The notes under the pieces: model-generated
The model's database searches: none
Told to the model about the DNA's origin: nothing
The model's input: the letters and a program-made list of their open reading frames with translations, nothing else
Translations under genes and position numbers: made by a program
Part shown: one piece after another, positions 50,601 to 59,867 of the stretch
How positions within the stretch are numbered: position 1 is the stretch's first letter
How the letters are laid out: each line of letters opens with the position of its first letter
Origin: Pedobacter changchengzhani
Lineage (GTDB): Bacteria > Bacteroidota > Bacteroidia > Sphingobacteriales > Sphingobacteriaceae
Length of the DNA: 64,000 bases
NCBI RefSeq assembly: GCF_004354365.1
Contig: NZ_SJCY01000010.1
Coordinates: 1-64,000, forward strand
Reading direction: 5' to 3'

Positions 50601-50734
50601 ATGTTAACGGATCTAACCTAGCCACCAAAAGTTTTACAGATTTTAAAGATATGGATCCAGAAAAATCAAATGGTGCAGCGTTTGGCTATCCGCAAATGAG
50701 GGTTATAAACGGTGGTGTAAGTGTTCAATTTTAA
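47621..50734 (+). CDS. SusC/RagA TonB-dependent transporter (pair 2)
   Basis: The 1037-residue protein has a signal peptide (LLLFCFFCNAAFSQ), a carboxypeptidase-like domain, the linker LDEVVVIGYGTQKKET, the plug signature (PLIMIDGVPRE, VFGVRGANGVILVTTKSG) and the barrel. It forms a pair with the SusD gene 18 nt downstream and begins a run of five genes to the DUF1735 lipoprotein. It has no STN domain. Confidence 0.95.
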   Translation: MKLNFTFSFLLLFCFFCNAAFSQTTIVKGVVKQGNSGDPLPGASIKIPGTSIGAITDNDGKFTIKVNSLNDVLRVSYISFISKDVTLNGKTEITIALEPDNSNLDEVVVIGYGTQKKETLVGAINTISTKELVQSPVANISNSLAGRLPGLTAVQRSGEPGQDASSLKIRGIGTLSSGAASDPLIMIDGVPREIGNGGQGALNNLDPNEIESITVLKDASATAVFGVRGANGVILVTTKSGKLGKPSVSFSTNIAVQNPTSIAKFLNAGDYAFLKNEGSRNDNQPELFSDAVIQKFRDQSDPIAYPNSEWLSKFIKSAAPQQQYNLNISGGVNNVKYFVSAGYFNQEGIYDTDGIDFGFKANPSTKRYNFRSNFDINLTKMLTATLRLGTQNISNNYPGQSSQSVFFNILNVYPFTSPGLVDGKLVNAYVNDPLGSLGWPSRGYSPYSDIASSGFTENTNNNLNMNLELKHQLDFVTKGLSIRGLVAFDNTFSRSVSRGRAIDTYTVNPDFKGGGDYFKNSDLGNFSFSQGYGKFRRNYYETSLNYARSFGGHNVTALALYQQETRWDPTFQFSVPRNNLGMVGRITYDYKAKYLFDFSMGYNGSENFPETKRYGFFPAFGVGWVVTEEKFIPKNNILSRLKLRGSYGEVGNDKIGGDRFLYLPSVFSFGGGSTRGYSFGTTGIDRNLYGGSQEDKLGNPNVTWERAVKSNIGIDLSMFKSRLTITADYFREDRNNILVNLGTVPALVAANLPAANIGKVKNRGFELEMNWRTTKGDFTYSIGGNMAFSRNKILFADEPTPLYPWMASTGFSVGQLKTFRNAGFYNNYNETLNRPYNTFYGNLIQPGDLKYVDIDGDGKIDQNDQVPSGYSTFPEITFGMPLSFSYKNFDLSVLLQGSTNIATYYDGVFGVAFGNIFTATIARHLNRWTPERFANGELINEPRLSGNGTSSPNIQRSDFFMHNGSYIRLKNVEIGFRIPKSVYQKIGVNSIRVYVNGSNLATKSFTDFKDMDPEKSNGAAFGYPQMRVINGGVSVQF

Positions 50735-50752
50735 AATTTAATTCAATCAACG

Positions 50753-52498
50753 ATGAAATACTCGACAAAATTTTTATTTGCTCTTTTGGTAGCGCACTTA
50801 TTCATATTCTCAGCCTGCAAAAAGCTAGAAAAACCACTTGGTAATGATGTTACAGAGGATCAAGTCTTCTCTAGTGCAATTAACGCGCAGTCGTTTTTAT
50901 TCGAAACCTACAGGGTAATTATTCCTTATGGTTTTCCTTATGCTACAAATACGGTTTCCTCGCACATGTACCGTTCTATGGAGTCAAATTTATGTGATGA
51001 AAGTGAATTTACAATTGGCTATTCAGTAGCTGCATCCATCAACATTTCTGGCTATGCACCAAACGATGGCTTTCTTACCAATGATGTGTTTAGTTATAAT
51101 TATGCGGGTATAAGACGGTGCTTTGTTGTATTAGAAAATATAGATAGAGTGCCCGATTACAGCGATGCACAAAAAAGCCAGATTAAGGGAGAGTGCAAAG
51201 CACTTTTAGCGTTGCGCTACTCGCACATGCTTAAATATTATGGAGGCGTGCCTCTTGTTAAAAAACGATTAACTGTAGAGGATGATCTCAAAATTCCAAG
51301 ATCTTCTGTAGAAGAAACAGTAAATTATATTGCACAGCTTTGTGATGAAGCAGAGGCTGCTTTGCCAGATAGTTACGAAGGTAGATTTACAGGTAGGCTA
51401 ACTAAAGGTGTTGCAATGGCCATAAAAGCAGAAACATTTTTATATGCAGCAAGCCCACTTTTCAACTCAAGTACGCCATACATTTCTTCGGCAAGCAATA
51501 GCTTAGTATCTTACGGAAGTTACGATGCAAACAGATGGAAAGCCGCTGCAGATCAAAGTAAAAAGGTAATCGATTGGGCTTTGGCAAATGGATACAGCAT
51601 CATAAATACAGGCAACCCGTTTGATGATTATGGCGTGGCAACATCAAAAGAAGACAATAAAGAAATTTTGCTCTCTTTTAAAGGCCAGCTTAATCAAAAT
51701 GGTTTTACACGTTATTACCTTCCAACTTTAGGCGCTTTTAATGCAGGTAGTGGCATAAATTTCAATATCCTTCCACAATTTTATAAAGCAGATGGCACCA
51801 ACCAAACTTGGCCAACTTTAGCTGATGGTAAAAAGCCTTATGCAGAATATAAACAAAAAATGGACGATATGGAGCCACGTTTTAGGCAAATGGCTTGGAT
51901 TTGGGGACAATCGCCTTACGCAAACCCTACCAATCCTCGTTTCCAATGGTCGTTTAGTACAGAAAATGGTCAAGTAATTTCTTATACGAATGTAGCGAAG
52001 TTGGTCAAGTTTACTTACAAATATGAAGGCGGTAACAACGGAAATTACGCGCCAGATTGGGCTGTATTTAGACTTGCAGAATTTTACTTAGATTATGCTG
52101 AGGCTTTAAACGAATATTCGCCAAATAATGTAGAAGCATATACTGCATTAAATGTGATTAGAAATAGAGCCGGCTTACCTTCAATATTATCTTCAAACCC
52201 TGCTTACAATACGCAGGCAACATTAAGAGAAGCCATACATAGAGAGCGAGCAATAGAGTTATTTGCAGAAGATCACAGATCTTTTGATGTAAGAAGATGG
52301 AAAATAGCCTCGCAACCGGGTGTTATCGGTGGAGATTTCTACGGCTTTCAATACACCAGAAACAACGCAAGTACCGCTTACCTAGATTATCAGGTTTATA
52401 AGTTTGAAACTCGGTTTTGGCAAGATAAAATGTACTTAACGCCAATTCCTCAAGTTGAGGTTGATAAAGGATACATTATACAAAACCCTGGTTATTAA
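50753..52498 (+). CDS. SusD-family glycan-binding lipoprotein (pair 2)
   Basis: The 581-residue lipoprotein has a lipobox (FIFSACKKLE), helical SusD repeats and the C-terminal RERAIELFAEDHRSFDVRRW and TPIPQVEVDKG...NPGY segments. It partners the preceding SusC. Confidence 0.94.
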   Translation: MKYSTKFLFALLVAHLFIFSACKKLEKPLGNDVTEDQVFSSAINAQSFLFETYRVIIPYGFPYATNTVSSHMYRSMESNLCDESEFTIGYSVAASINISGYAPNDGFLTNDVFSYNYAGIRRCFVVLENIDRVPDYSDAQKSQIKGECKALLALRYSHMLKYYGGVPLVKKRLTVEDDLKIPRSSVEETVNYIAQLCDEAEAALPDSYEGRFTGRLTKGVAMAIKAETFLYAASPLFNSSTPYISSASNSLVSYGSYDANRWKAAADQSKKVIDWALANGYSIINTGNPFDDYGVATSKEDNKEILLSFKGQLNQNGFTRYYLPTLGAFNAGSGINFNILPQFYKADGTNQTWPTLADGKKPYAEYKQKMDDMEPRFRQMAWIWGQSPYANPTNPRFQWSFSTENGQVISYTNVAKLVKFTYKYEGGNNGNYAPDWAVFRLAEFYLDYAEALNEYSPNNVEAYTALNVIRNRAGLPSILSSNPAYNTQATLREAIHRERAIELFAEDHRSFDVRRWKIASQPGVIGGDFYGFQYTRNNASTAYLDYQVYKFETRFWQDKMYLTPIPQVEVDKGYIIQNPGY

Positions 52499-52535
52499 TT
52501 ATTAAAAAGAAATATTGGCATCTTTAAAATATTAT

Positions 52536-55500
52536 ATGATGAATATATATACCCTGTTGGTAAGCACAAAAAACTTACTTACCTATAATAGACCCAAACA
52601 TTGGCTAAGCACATTTTTTGTAATGATGTTGCTCTCTTCCTCAGTTGCATTTGCGCAAACAGATGTTACGGGTACTGTTACCGACCAAACAAACAATTAT
52701 GTTGAAGGCGCAAATATTTCTAGTGGCTCTTTAAATGTGATTAGTGATGAATTTGGTGGTTTTAAAATTAACCTAAAGGCTGGAGATAATTTGATTGTTT
52801 CAAAAAAAGGATTTAAAACCGTAACTCAAATCTATAAAAGCAAAAGTACTATCAATGTTACACTGCTCCAGAGTTCTGGTGATTCGACAGTTAACGTGGC
52901 TTATGGAAAACAATCAATAAATCATTTAACCGCTTCAATATCTTTTATTGATGGAAATGAACTATATAAAACACAAATTCAAAACTTAAGTAGCGCAATT
53001 AATGGAAGGTTAAACGGATTAACCGTTAATCCGCTTCAATCTGAGCCAGGATCTGAATTTCCGTCTTTAAATATCCGTGGTCTTGGGAGTTACAATGGCA
53101 ATAACACACCTTTGTTTTTTGTTGATGGTTTTGAAGCACCTTATGAAACACTTTCTGCCGTAGAAATTGAAACTTTAAGTGTATTTAAAGATGCTGCTGC
53201 CTTAGCTCCTTTTGGTGTACGTGGTGCAAACGGTGTAATTTGGGTTACAACGAAAAGAGGCGAAATAGGTAAAACCCGTATTAATTTTAAAGCTAGAACA
53301 GGCTTTTCTCAGCCAATTCAGCTACCTAATTTTGTAGATTCTTATAACTATGCTAGTCTTTATAACGAAGCGCTTTCTAATGATAATGGCCGAGTTTACA
53401 ATCCAAGATACAGCCAAGCAGACTTAGCGGCTTATAAAGATGGTTCTGATCCCATTTTTCATCCAAATATTAACTGGTACGATCAAACGCTAGAAAAAAC
53501 CATTCCAAATTACGAAGCAAATTTAACTTTTGATGGTGGAACTAAGGCTGTAAAATACTTTATTGCTTTAGGTTATTTAAATACACCCAAATTATTTAAA
53601 GAGAATACAGATGCGGTAGAAAGCAGATTGAAAAGTACCGGTGGCGCAAAACGTTACAATTTTAGATCAAATGTTGATGTAACCTTAAATAAAGTTTTCG
53701 ATGCTTCTATCAGCTTGGGCGGTTCAATTCAGGATAGATCTTTCCCTAATTACACCAATTATTTTGATTTACTGGCAGCCACACCACCAAATGTTTACGC
53801 GCCAATAAATCCCGATGGTTCTTACGGTGGAAATGCAATTTATCCAAATAACCCAATAGCAGCGTTGTATGGTCTTGGTCAAAGAAATACCAACGCCAGA
53901 ACATTGCAAACAAATTTTAAATTAAACGAAAAACTAGATATGGTAACGCCGGGACTTTCGTTAAGTCAAGAGGTAGCTTTTCTTAGTTATTTTCAAGGAA
54001 ATTATTTTTACCAACGAGATTATGCTCGATTTTCCCCATCAATTGATCCTTTAAGCGGTGCAATTGTATATAGCAAATTAGGAAATGATAAACCTTACTC
54101 TATCGACGAAAGTCAGTACGATGAGTACAATAGAGACAGCTACTCTATTCAAGCTGATTATAAGCGGGCTTTTGGTTTAAATAGTTTTCAAGGTATGGTT
54201 AATTACCGTTTAAGTAAATATGTGATAGACGGAAATAATGTACCATTTGTAAGCACTGGTTTTGCCGGCAGGTTAAGTTATGCTTATGATGAAAAGTATT
54301 TGGCCGAAGTAGATTTTGCGTATAATGGTTCTGATAACTTTGCACCTGGAAAAAGATTTGGCTTTTTCCCCGCAGCATCTCTAGGGTGGATTTTATCGAA
54401 AGAGAACTTTTTAAAAGATAATTCATTTTTAAATTTCCTTAAACTAAGATCGTCTATTGGTGTAGTTGGGAACGATCAAATTGGTGGCGGTAGATTTTTA
54501 TACCAAGGCTATTATTTTGGCGGACCATCTGTTATTTTTGGTAACAATGGCAATAGTGCTTTCGGAACTTTGGCTGAAGGGGCAGTTGGCAATGTAGATG
54601 TTACTTGGGAGAAAAACCTCATGTTTAATGTTGGCTTAGATGCACAATTTTTAAATAATCAATTACAGTTAACTTTCGATTATTTTAGAAACCAAAGGTC
54701 TAACATCCTTTCTACAAGATCTGCCATCGCCCCTGCAATTTTAGGTGTAGCTTTGCCTTTCGAAAATTTAGGTAAAACGAATTCTAGCGGTGTAGAATTT
54801 TCATTAGGTTATTCATCTCCTAAAAATAAAGAATTTACATATTACGTTACTGGTAATGTTTCTTATGCACGTACTAAAATTGTTAATCAAGAAGAAATTA
54901 CTCGTAGCCAAGATTACTTATATAGAACGGGTAAATCTGTTAATCAGCCATTTGGATTAACTGCAATTGGTTTTTTTCAATCTCAAGCAGAGATAGACGA
55001 TCCTAAAACTCCTATTCAATTGTTTGGCCCAGTACAACCTGGAGATGTTAAATATAAAGACCAAAACAATGATGGCTTTATAAATGATGATGATGTAACT
55101 GCAATTGGATATAACGATGTGCCATTAATAAGTGGTTCATTAACGATGGGTGCACAATATAAAGGTTTTGATATAATGGGAAGCTTTTATGGAGTAGCCA
55201 ATAGAAGTATTTACGAAAGTGGTCCTTATTTTTGGGCATTTAACAACAATGGCCAAGTGCCAGCAATTGCCGAAGGTAGATGGGCATACTATCCAGATCA
55301 AGGAATTGATACCAGAGCAACAGCAAATTATCCTAGACTTTCTTTAACCAACAACCTCAATAATAATAGACGATCAACACTTTGGACAAAGAACGGTAAT
55401 TTCCTAAGGTTGAAAAACTTAGAATTTGGATATACTATTCCAAAAACCATCGCAAAAAAGTTGAAGGTAGAAAATATTAGATTTTATTTAAGTGCAACCA

Positions 55501-55601
55501 ATCTTTTTACATTCTCTGCACTTGATGATATCGATCCTGAGTTTCCGGTAGGTTACCCACAAATGAAAAATTATCAGTTTGGTTTAAATGTAAAATTTTA
55601 A
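52536..55601 (+). CDS. Divergent SusC-like TonB-dependent transporter (pair 3)
   Basis: The 1021-residue protein has a long signal region with a hydrophobic stretch ending SVAFAQ and a short carboxypeptidase-like domain. The usual EVVVVGYGTQ linker is replaced by VNVAYGKQSINHLTASI. The plug signature (PLFFVDGFEAP, FGVRGANGVIWVTTKRG) and barrel are intact. The ATG at 52536 is used, with a TTG at 52515 rejected. Its stop overlaps the frame of the next gene by one base (TAATG), although the real SusD start is probably 50 nt later. Confidence 0.92.
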   Translation: MMNIYTLLVSTKNLLTYNRPKHWLSTFFVMMLLSSSVAFAQTDVTGTVTDQTNNYVEGANISSGSLNVISDEFGGFKINLKAGDNLIVSKKGFKTVTQIYKSKSTINVTLLQSSGDSTVNVAYGKQSINHLTASISFIDGNELYKTQIQNLSSAINGRLNGLTVNPLQSEPGSEFPSLNIRGLGSYNGNNTPLFFVDGFEAPYETLSAVEIETLSVFKDAAALAPFGVRGANGVIWVTTKRGEIGKTRINFKARTGFSQPIQLPNFVDSYNYASLYNEALSNDNGRVYNPRYSQADLAAYKDGSDPIFHPNINWYDQTLEKTIPNYEANLTFDGGTKAVKYFIALGYLNTPKLFKENTDAVESRLKSTGGAKRYNFRSNVDVTLNKVFDASISLGGSIQDRSFPNYTNYFDLLAATPPNVYAPINPDGSYGGNAIYPNNPIAALYGLGQRNTNARTLQTNFKLNEKLDMVTPGLSLSQEVAFLSYFQGNYFYQRDYARFSPSIDPLSGAIVYSKLGNDKPYSIDESQYDEYNRDSYSIQADYKRAFGLNSFQGMVNYRLSKYVIDGNNVPFVSTGFAGRLSYAYDEKYLAEVDFAYNGSDNFAPGKRFGFFPAASLGWILSKENFLKDNSFLNFLKLRSSIGVVGNDQIGGGRFLYQGYYFGGPSVIFGNNGNSAFGTLAEGAVGNVDVTWEKNLMFNVGLDAQFLNNQLQLTFDYFRNQRSNILSTRSAIAPAILGVALPFENLGKTNSSGVEFSLGYSSPKNKEFTYYVTGNVSYARTKIVNQEEITRSQDYLYRTGKSVNQPFGLTAIGFFQSQAEIDDPKTPIQLFGPVQPGDVKYKDQNNDGFINDDDVTAIGYNDVPLISGSLTMGAQYKGFDIMGSFYGVANRSIYESGPYFWAFNNNGQVPAIAEGRWAYYPDQGIDTRATANYPRLSLTNNLNNNRRSTLWTKNGNFLRLKNLEFGYTIPKTIAKKLKVENIRFYLSATNLFTFSALDDIDPEFPVGYPQMKNYQFGLNVKF

Positions 55602-55651
55602 TGGATGTTTTATTTCCTATTAAAAATTTTAGGAATGAATTAAAAAAAATA

Positions 55652-57307
55652 ATGATGAAACGACTACTAATTATTTTAACACTAGTGTTACCCTTTGTTT
55701 TTTCGGGTTGCAAAAAAGCACTTGATAATCGTATAGATACAAGCTTAACACCCGATCAGGTTTTTGTAAATTACGATAGAATAAAATCTTTCGGCCTTGG
55801 TACTTATGCCTATTTGCCAGCAGGTTATAATAGAGTTGGAGGCGCTTTTTTAGCAGGTGCTACCGATGATGCGGAAGAAACTAATACAAGTTCGGCTATC
55901 CAAGCATTTAATTTTGGCTCTTGGACCGCATTTTCTAATCCGGAGGTCACTTTTGGTTCATTCTATAACGGGATACGGAACGCTAATCTTTTTTTAGAGC
56001 GAACTACCAATTTTAAGCAAATAATTGCAAGAGATACTTTTACTGTAGAAGGTAGACAAAAGTACATTAGAAATGTTGATGATTTACGTTGGTTGAGGCA
56101 AGAAGTTAGGTTTATCAGATCCTACATTTATTTTGAATTGATTAAGAGATATGGTGGTGTTCCATTGGTTACAAAAAGCTTGCAATTGGATGAAGGTAAA
56201 GATATTCCGCGTAGTTCGTACAACGATATGGTAACTTTTATCTCTAATGAATGTGATGCGGTTAAGGATAGCGTAAGGGATGAATGGCTCGGCTATAGCG
56301 ATACCGAAACAGGTAGAATAACTAAAGGAACAGTTTTAGCGCTAAAAAGCCGATTGTTACTTTACGCAGCAAGTCCTTTAAACAATCCTGGCAATGATGC
56401 GCAAAAATGGCAAGCCGCAGCAAAGGCCGCTCAAGATGTTATTGCGATGAACAAGTATAGTTTGTTCAACAACTACCAAAATTTGTTTTTAACGCCAAAC
56501 TCATACAGAAGTACAGAAGTTATACTCTCTAGGCGATATTCAGGTAGCAATGGTCCGGAAAGGGCAAACTTCCCGATAGGTACGCCAGGTGGGCAAAGTG
56601 GTACAACGCCTTCACAAAATTTGGTTGATAGCTATGAGAAACTTGCTGGATGGGATGCTACAAACCCTTATAATTTACGAGACCCTCGATTAAATGCAAC
56701 TGTTGTGGTTAATAATTCTAACTGGAATGGCCGAACCATACAAACTTATATTGGTGGCGCCGATGGCCCCGGAAAAGAACGCACATCAAAAACAGGTTAT
56801 TATCTTAAAAAATTCCTTTCTAACCCTTTAGATTTGGTAAACAATCAAACTACTGTAAAAGCATGGATATTGTTCCGTTATGGCGAAATTCTTCTTAATT
56901 ATGCAGAAGCAATGAACGAAGCTTATGGACCAGATGACGCAAACGGTTACGGCCTTACAGCTAGGCAGGCAATTAATAGTTTACGTGCCAGACCGGGCGT
57001 AAATATGCCGGCAGTTGTTGCAATTGGCCAAGGCGATTTGAGAGAGAAAATAAAAAATGAAAGACGAGTAGAACTTGCTTACGAAGACCATAGATTTTGG
57101 GATGTAAAACGTTGGAAAATAGCCGAAAGTACTTTGGGCGCACCTTTATTAGGTATCGAAATTACAAAAGATGCCAATGGCGTTTTCTCGTACGTAACTA
57201 AAGAAGTTGAAAAACGTGTGTTTCAACAGAAAATGTATCTTTATCCAATTCCTCAGATAGAAGTTAATAAATCTAACGGAGTTATTGTTCAAAATCCAGG
57301 ATGGTAG
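55652..57307 (+). CDS. SusD-family lipoprotein (pair 3)
   Basis: The 551-residue protein has a lipobox (PFVFSGCKKA) when started at one of the two ATGs at 55652/55655; an ATG at 55601 would add 17 residues before the signal. SusD repeats and the C-terminal RRVELAYEDHRFWDVKRW and YPIPQIEVNKS segments are present. Confidence 0.92.
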   Translation: MMKRLLIILTLVLPFVFSGCKKALDNRIDTSLTPDQVFVNYDRIKSFGLGTYAYLPAGYNRVGGAFLAGATDDAEETNTSSAIQAFNFGSWTAFSNPEVTFGSFYNGIRNANLFLERTTNFKQIIARDTFTVEGRQKYIRNVDDLRWLRQEVRFIRSYIYFELIKRYGGVPLVTKSLQLDEGKDIPRSSYNDMVTFISNECDAVKDSVRDEWLGYSDTETGRITKGTVLALKSRLLLYAASPLNNPGNDAQKWQAAAKAAQDVIAMNKYSLFNNYQNLFLTPNSYRSTEVILSRRYSGSNGPERANFPIGTPGGQSGTTPSQNLVDSYEKLAGWDATNPYNLRDPRLNATVVVNNSNWNGRTIQTYIGGADGPGKERTSKTGYYLKKFLSNPLDLVNNQTTVKAWILFRYGEILLNYAEAMNEAYGPDDANGYGLTARQAINSLRARPGVNMPAVVAIGQGDLREKIKNERRVELAYEDHRFWDVKRWKIAESTLGAPLLGIEITKDANGVFSYVTKEVEKRVFQQKMYLYPIPQIEVNKSNGVIVQNPGW

Positions 57308-57341
57308 CCAACTAATTAAGCATTTTAAAAATTCACCAAAC

Positions 57342-57899
57342 ATGAAAAAATTAATCTTATTTGCATTTATTTCCGCTTTATTATTTTCTGCCTGTAAAAA
57401 AGCAGCTAAAGATGAAGAATTTGGTTTTGCAAAACTTTATATGCCACAGGCAACAGTGCAATCCGCAGGACTTAACAATAACTATTTTGTATATATAAAA
57501 AACTATAAAACTGCCGATACAACCATTCTGGTCGGTTTGTATAGAAGCGGGCTACAGCCGCTAACTTCGGTAAATGTATCTTTGTCTGTAGATCAAGACA
57601 CATTAGCTAAAGCAATCGTGCAGTCGATGGCACCAGGTGCTTCAAGTAATTTAGATGTTTATAAAAGTGCAAAATTACTTCCTCAAGCTTATTATACAAT
57701 GCCCAATAGTATTGGTTTAAATGATGGTCAGAGAGAATCTTATGTAGGTTTAGTAGTAAATAAAACTTTGTTAGAGGCTGATCCTGATTACGGGGTTAAG
57801 AGTTTTATATTGCCTGTTAGAATCAGTAACCCTACAAAGTTTGAGCTTAATCCAAAGTTGAGTTTAACCATGTTTATATTTCAAAAAAAAATAAATTAA
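57342..57899 (+). CDS. DUF1735 lipoprotein
   Basis: The 185-residue protein has a lipobox (ALLFSACKKA) and resembles the DUF1735/BT_3987-like N-terminal domain: TTILVGLYRSGLQPLTSVNV, LLPQAYYTMPNS, and KSFILPVRISNPT. Such proteins often follow SusC/SusD pairs and may be surface glycan-binding proteins or the N-terminal part of larger enzymes; here it stands alone. A terminator follows. Confidence 0.8.
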   Translation: MKKLILFAFISALLFSACKKAAKDEEFGFAKLYMPQATVQSAGLNNNYFVYIKNYKTADTTILVGLYRSGLQPLTSVNVSLSVDQDTLAKAIVQSMAPGASSNLDVYKSAKLLPQAYYTMPNSIGLNDGQRESYVGLVVNKTLLEADPDYGVKSFILPVRISNPTKFELNPKLSLTMFIFQKKIN

Positions 57900-57962
57900 A
57901 TTACGTTTACTCGCATTGGTGTAAATGAGGTTTAACTAAATGAATTGATAGAGTTGTTAAAG

Positions 57963-57994
57963 AGCCAAACACTAAAGTGTTTGGTTACTTTTTG
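57963..57994 (+). terminator. Terminator after the SusC2-DUF1735 operon
   Basis: CCAAACAC-TAAA-GTGTTTGG forms an 8-bp stem followed by TTACTTTTT. The rest of 57995-58281 shows only a GTGCGCAC palindrome near 58222. Confidence 0.75.
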
Positions 57995-58281
57995 CCATCT
58001 ACAATTTCTATTTTCGCTCGCTGTGAACAATAGTATTTTTTTTTGTGAATTAAGAAGTGTAAAATCACCTCTAAAATTTAATAAATGTAGGTGGTTTTGT
58101 TAAAAATTAAATAATTTACAGATAATCTCATTTTAATCGCTTCCAAATTTTATTACTTTTTCAATTAACGTCGATCTCAAAAGTTTTAAAATTAAGAATG
58201 TCTCTCGTATTTTAGTAAAATGTGCGCACTTGAGCAAGATTTGGTTCATAAAGAATTTTGTAAGCTAACCATTAAGAAAAA

Positions 58282-59823
58282 ATGAAAAAATTTAACCTTG
58301 TCTTATTACTTATTTTAGTCGTTGGTAAACTATTTGCGCAAACGGAGGCTACTCTAGAATTGCCATCCAAAAGTTCAGACCTGGTAATTAGCAGACATAT
58401 TTACGGTCAGTTTTCCGAGCATTTGGGTCGCTCTATTTACGGCGGTTTTGTAGTAGGAGATGATGTAAATGTGCCTAAACAAAATCGCATCAGGCTTGAT
58501 GTAGTCGATGCATTAAAAAAGATAAAAATTCCCAATTTAAGATGGCCGGGTGGTTGCTTTGCCGATGAATATCATTGGCGAGATGCAATTGGGCCACTTA
58601 AAGATCGACTCAAAATGATTAACACCAATTGGGGTAATGTAACCGAAGACAATAGTTTTGGTACACATGAATTTTTAGATTTATGCAGTATGCTAAATTG
58701 CGAACCTTATATCGCTGGTAACGTAGGCAGTGGTACGGTACAAGAAATGTCTAACTGGATAGAATATTTAAACTTGGATGGAGAAAGTTCTATGACCGAA
58801 ATGCGCAAGCAGAATGGGCGAGATAAACCTTGGAACGTAACATTTTGGGGTGTAGGGAACGAAAGTTGGGGTTGTGGTGGAGACATGACAGCGCAGTTTT
58901 ATTCAGATCAATATAAGCGTTATGCCGTTTATGCTAGAGATTATCCTGGTGCAAAATTAAAGAAAATTGCCACTGGTCCAACCGATGACGACTACAATTG
59001 GACGCAAACATTGATGAAAAATGTAGGCACGAAAATGTGGGGTTTATCACTTCATCATTACTCATTACCAAAGGGAAGTTGGGGCGATAAGGGATCGGCA
59101 ACCAATTTTGATGAGAAACTATATTTTAATACGCTAAAATCTGGCCTGTTTATGGATGAATTGATTACCAAACACAGCGCCATTATGGATAAGTATGATC
59201 CAAAACGTAATGTAGCTTTGGTGGTTGATGAATGGGGCGTGTGGACAAATGTTGAGCCGGGTACTAATCCTGGCTTTTTATATCAGCAAAATAGTATGAG
59301 AGATGCTTTGCTTGCTGCATCTACATTAAATATTTTTAACAACCATTGTGAGCGAGTGAAAATGGCAAACTTGGCACAAACTGTAAATGTTTTACAAGCT
59401 TTGGTGTTAACCGATAAAGAGAAAATGTTGCTTACACCAACTTATTATGTATTCGATCTTTATAAAGTGCATCAAGACGCACAGTATTTGCCTTTAAAAT
59501 TAACAAGTCCAGATTACGTGTTTGGAACAGCTAAATTACCAGCTATAAACGCTTCTGCATCTAAAGATAAAAATGGTGTAACGCACATTTCGCTGGTAAA
59601 TATCGATCCATTAAAAAAAATAATAGCCAAAATTGATATGGGCAATGCAAACCTAAAATTTCAGAATGGACAAATTTTAACGTCAGAAAAGTTTACGGAT
59701 ATAAATACCTTCGAAAAGCCATATAAAATAAAAAATGTAGTTTTTAAAAATGTGAAGATAAGCGGAACACAACTTGCTGTAGCATTACCGCCACTTTCTG
59801 TGGTGATGATTGAATTGAAGTAA
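58282..59823 (+). CDS. GH51 alpha-L-arabinofuranosidase
   Basis: The 513-residue enzyme has a signal peptide (LLLILVVGKLFAQ). The GH51 core shows HIYGQFSEHLGRSIYGG, RWPGGCFADEYHW, the acid/base Glu194 in GVGNESWGCGG and the nucleophile Glu317 in VVDEWGVW. It removes alpha-linked arabinofuranose from arabinan, arabinoxylan or arabinogalactan in the periplasm. It begins a run of four enzyme genes with short gaps. Confidence 0.94.
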   Translation: MKKFNLVLLLILVVGKLFAQTEATLELPSKSSDLVISRHIYGQFSEHLGRSIYGGFVVGDDVNVPKQNRIRLDVVDALKKIKIPNLRWPGGCFADEYHWRDAIGPLKDRLKMINTNWGNVTEDNSFGTHEFLDLCSMLNCEPYIAGNVGSGTVQEMSNWIEYLNLDGESSMTEMRKQNGRDKPWNVTFWGVGNESWGCGGDMTAQFYSDQYKRYAVYARDYPGAKLKKIATGPTDDDYNWTQTLMKNVGTKMWGLSLHHYSLPKGSWGDKGSATNFDEKLYFNTLKSGLFMDELITKHSAIMDKYDPKRNVALVVDEWGVWTNVEPGTNPGFLYQQNSMRDALLAASTLNIFNNHCERVKMANLAQTVNVLQALVLTDKEKMLLTPTYYVFDLYKVHQDAQYLPLKLTSPDYVFGTAKLPAINASASKDKNGVTHISLVNIDPLKKIIAKIDMGNANLKFQNGQILTSEKFTDINTFEKPYKIKNVVFKNVKISGTQLAVALPPLSVVMIELK

Positions 59824-59867
59824 TCCTAAATTACAATACTATTATTTTAATTAGTAAAACAATTGTT

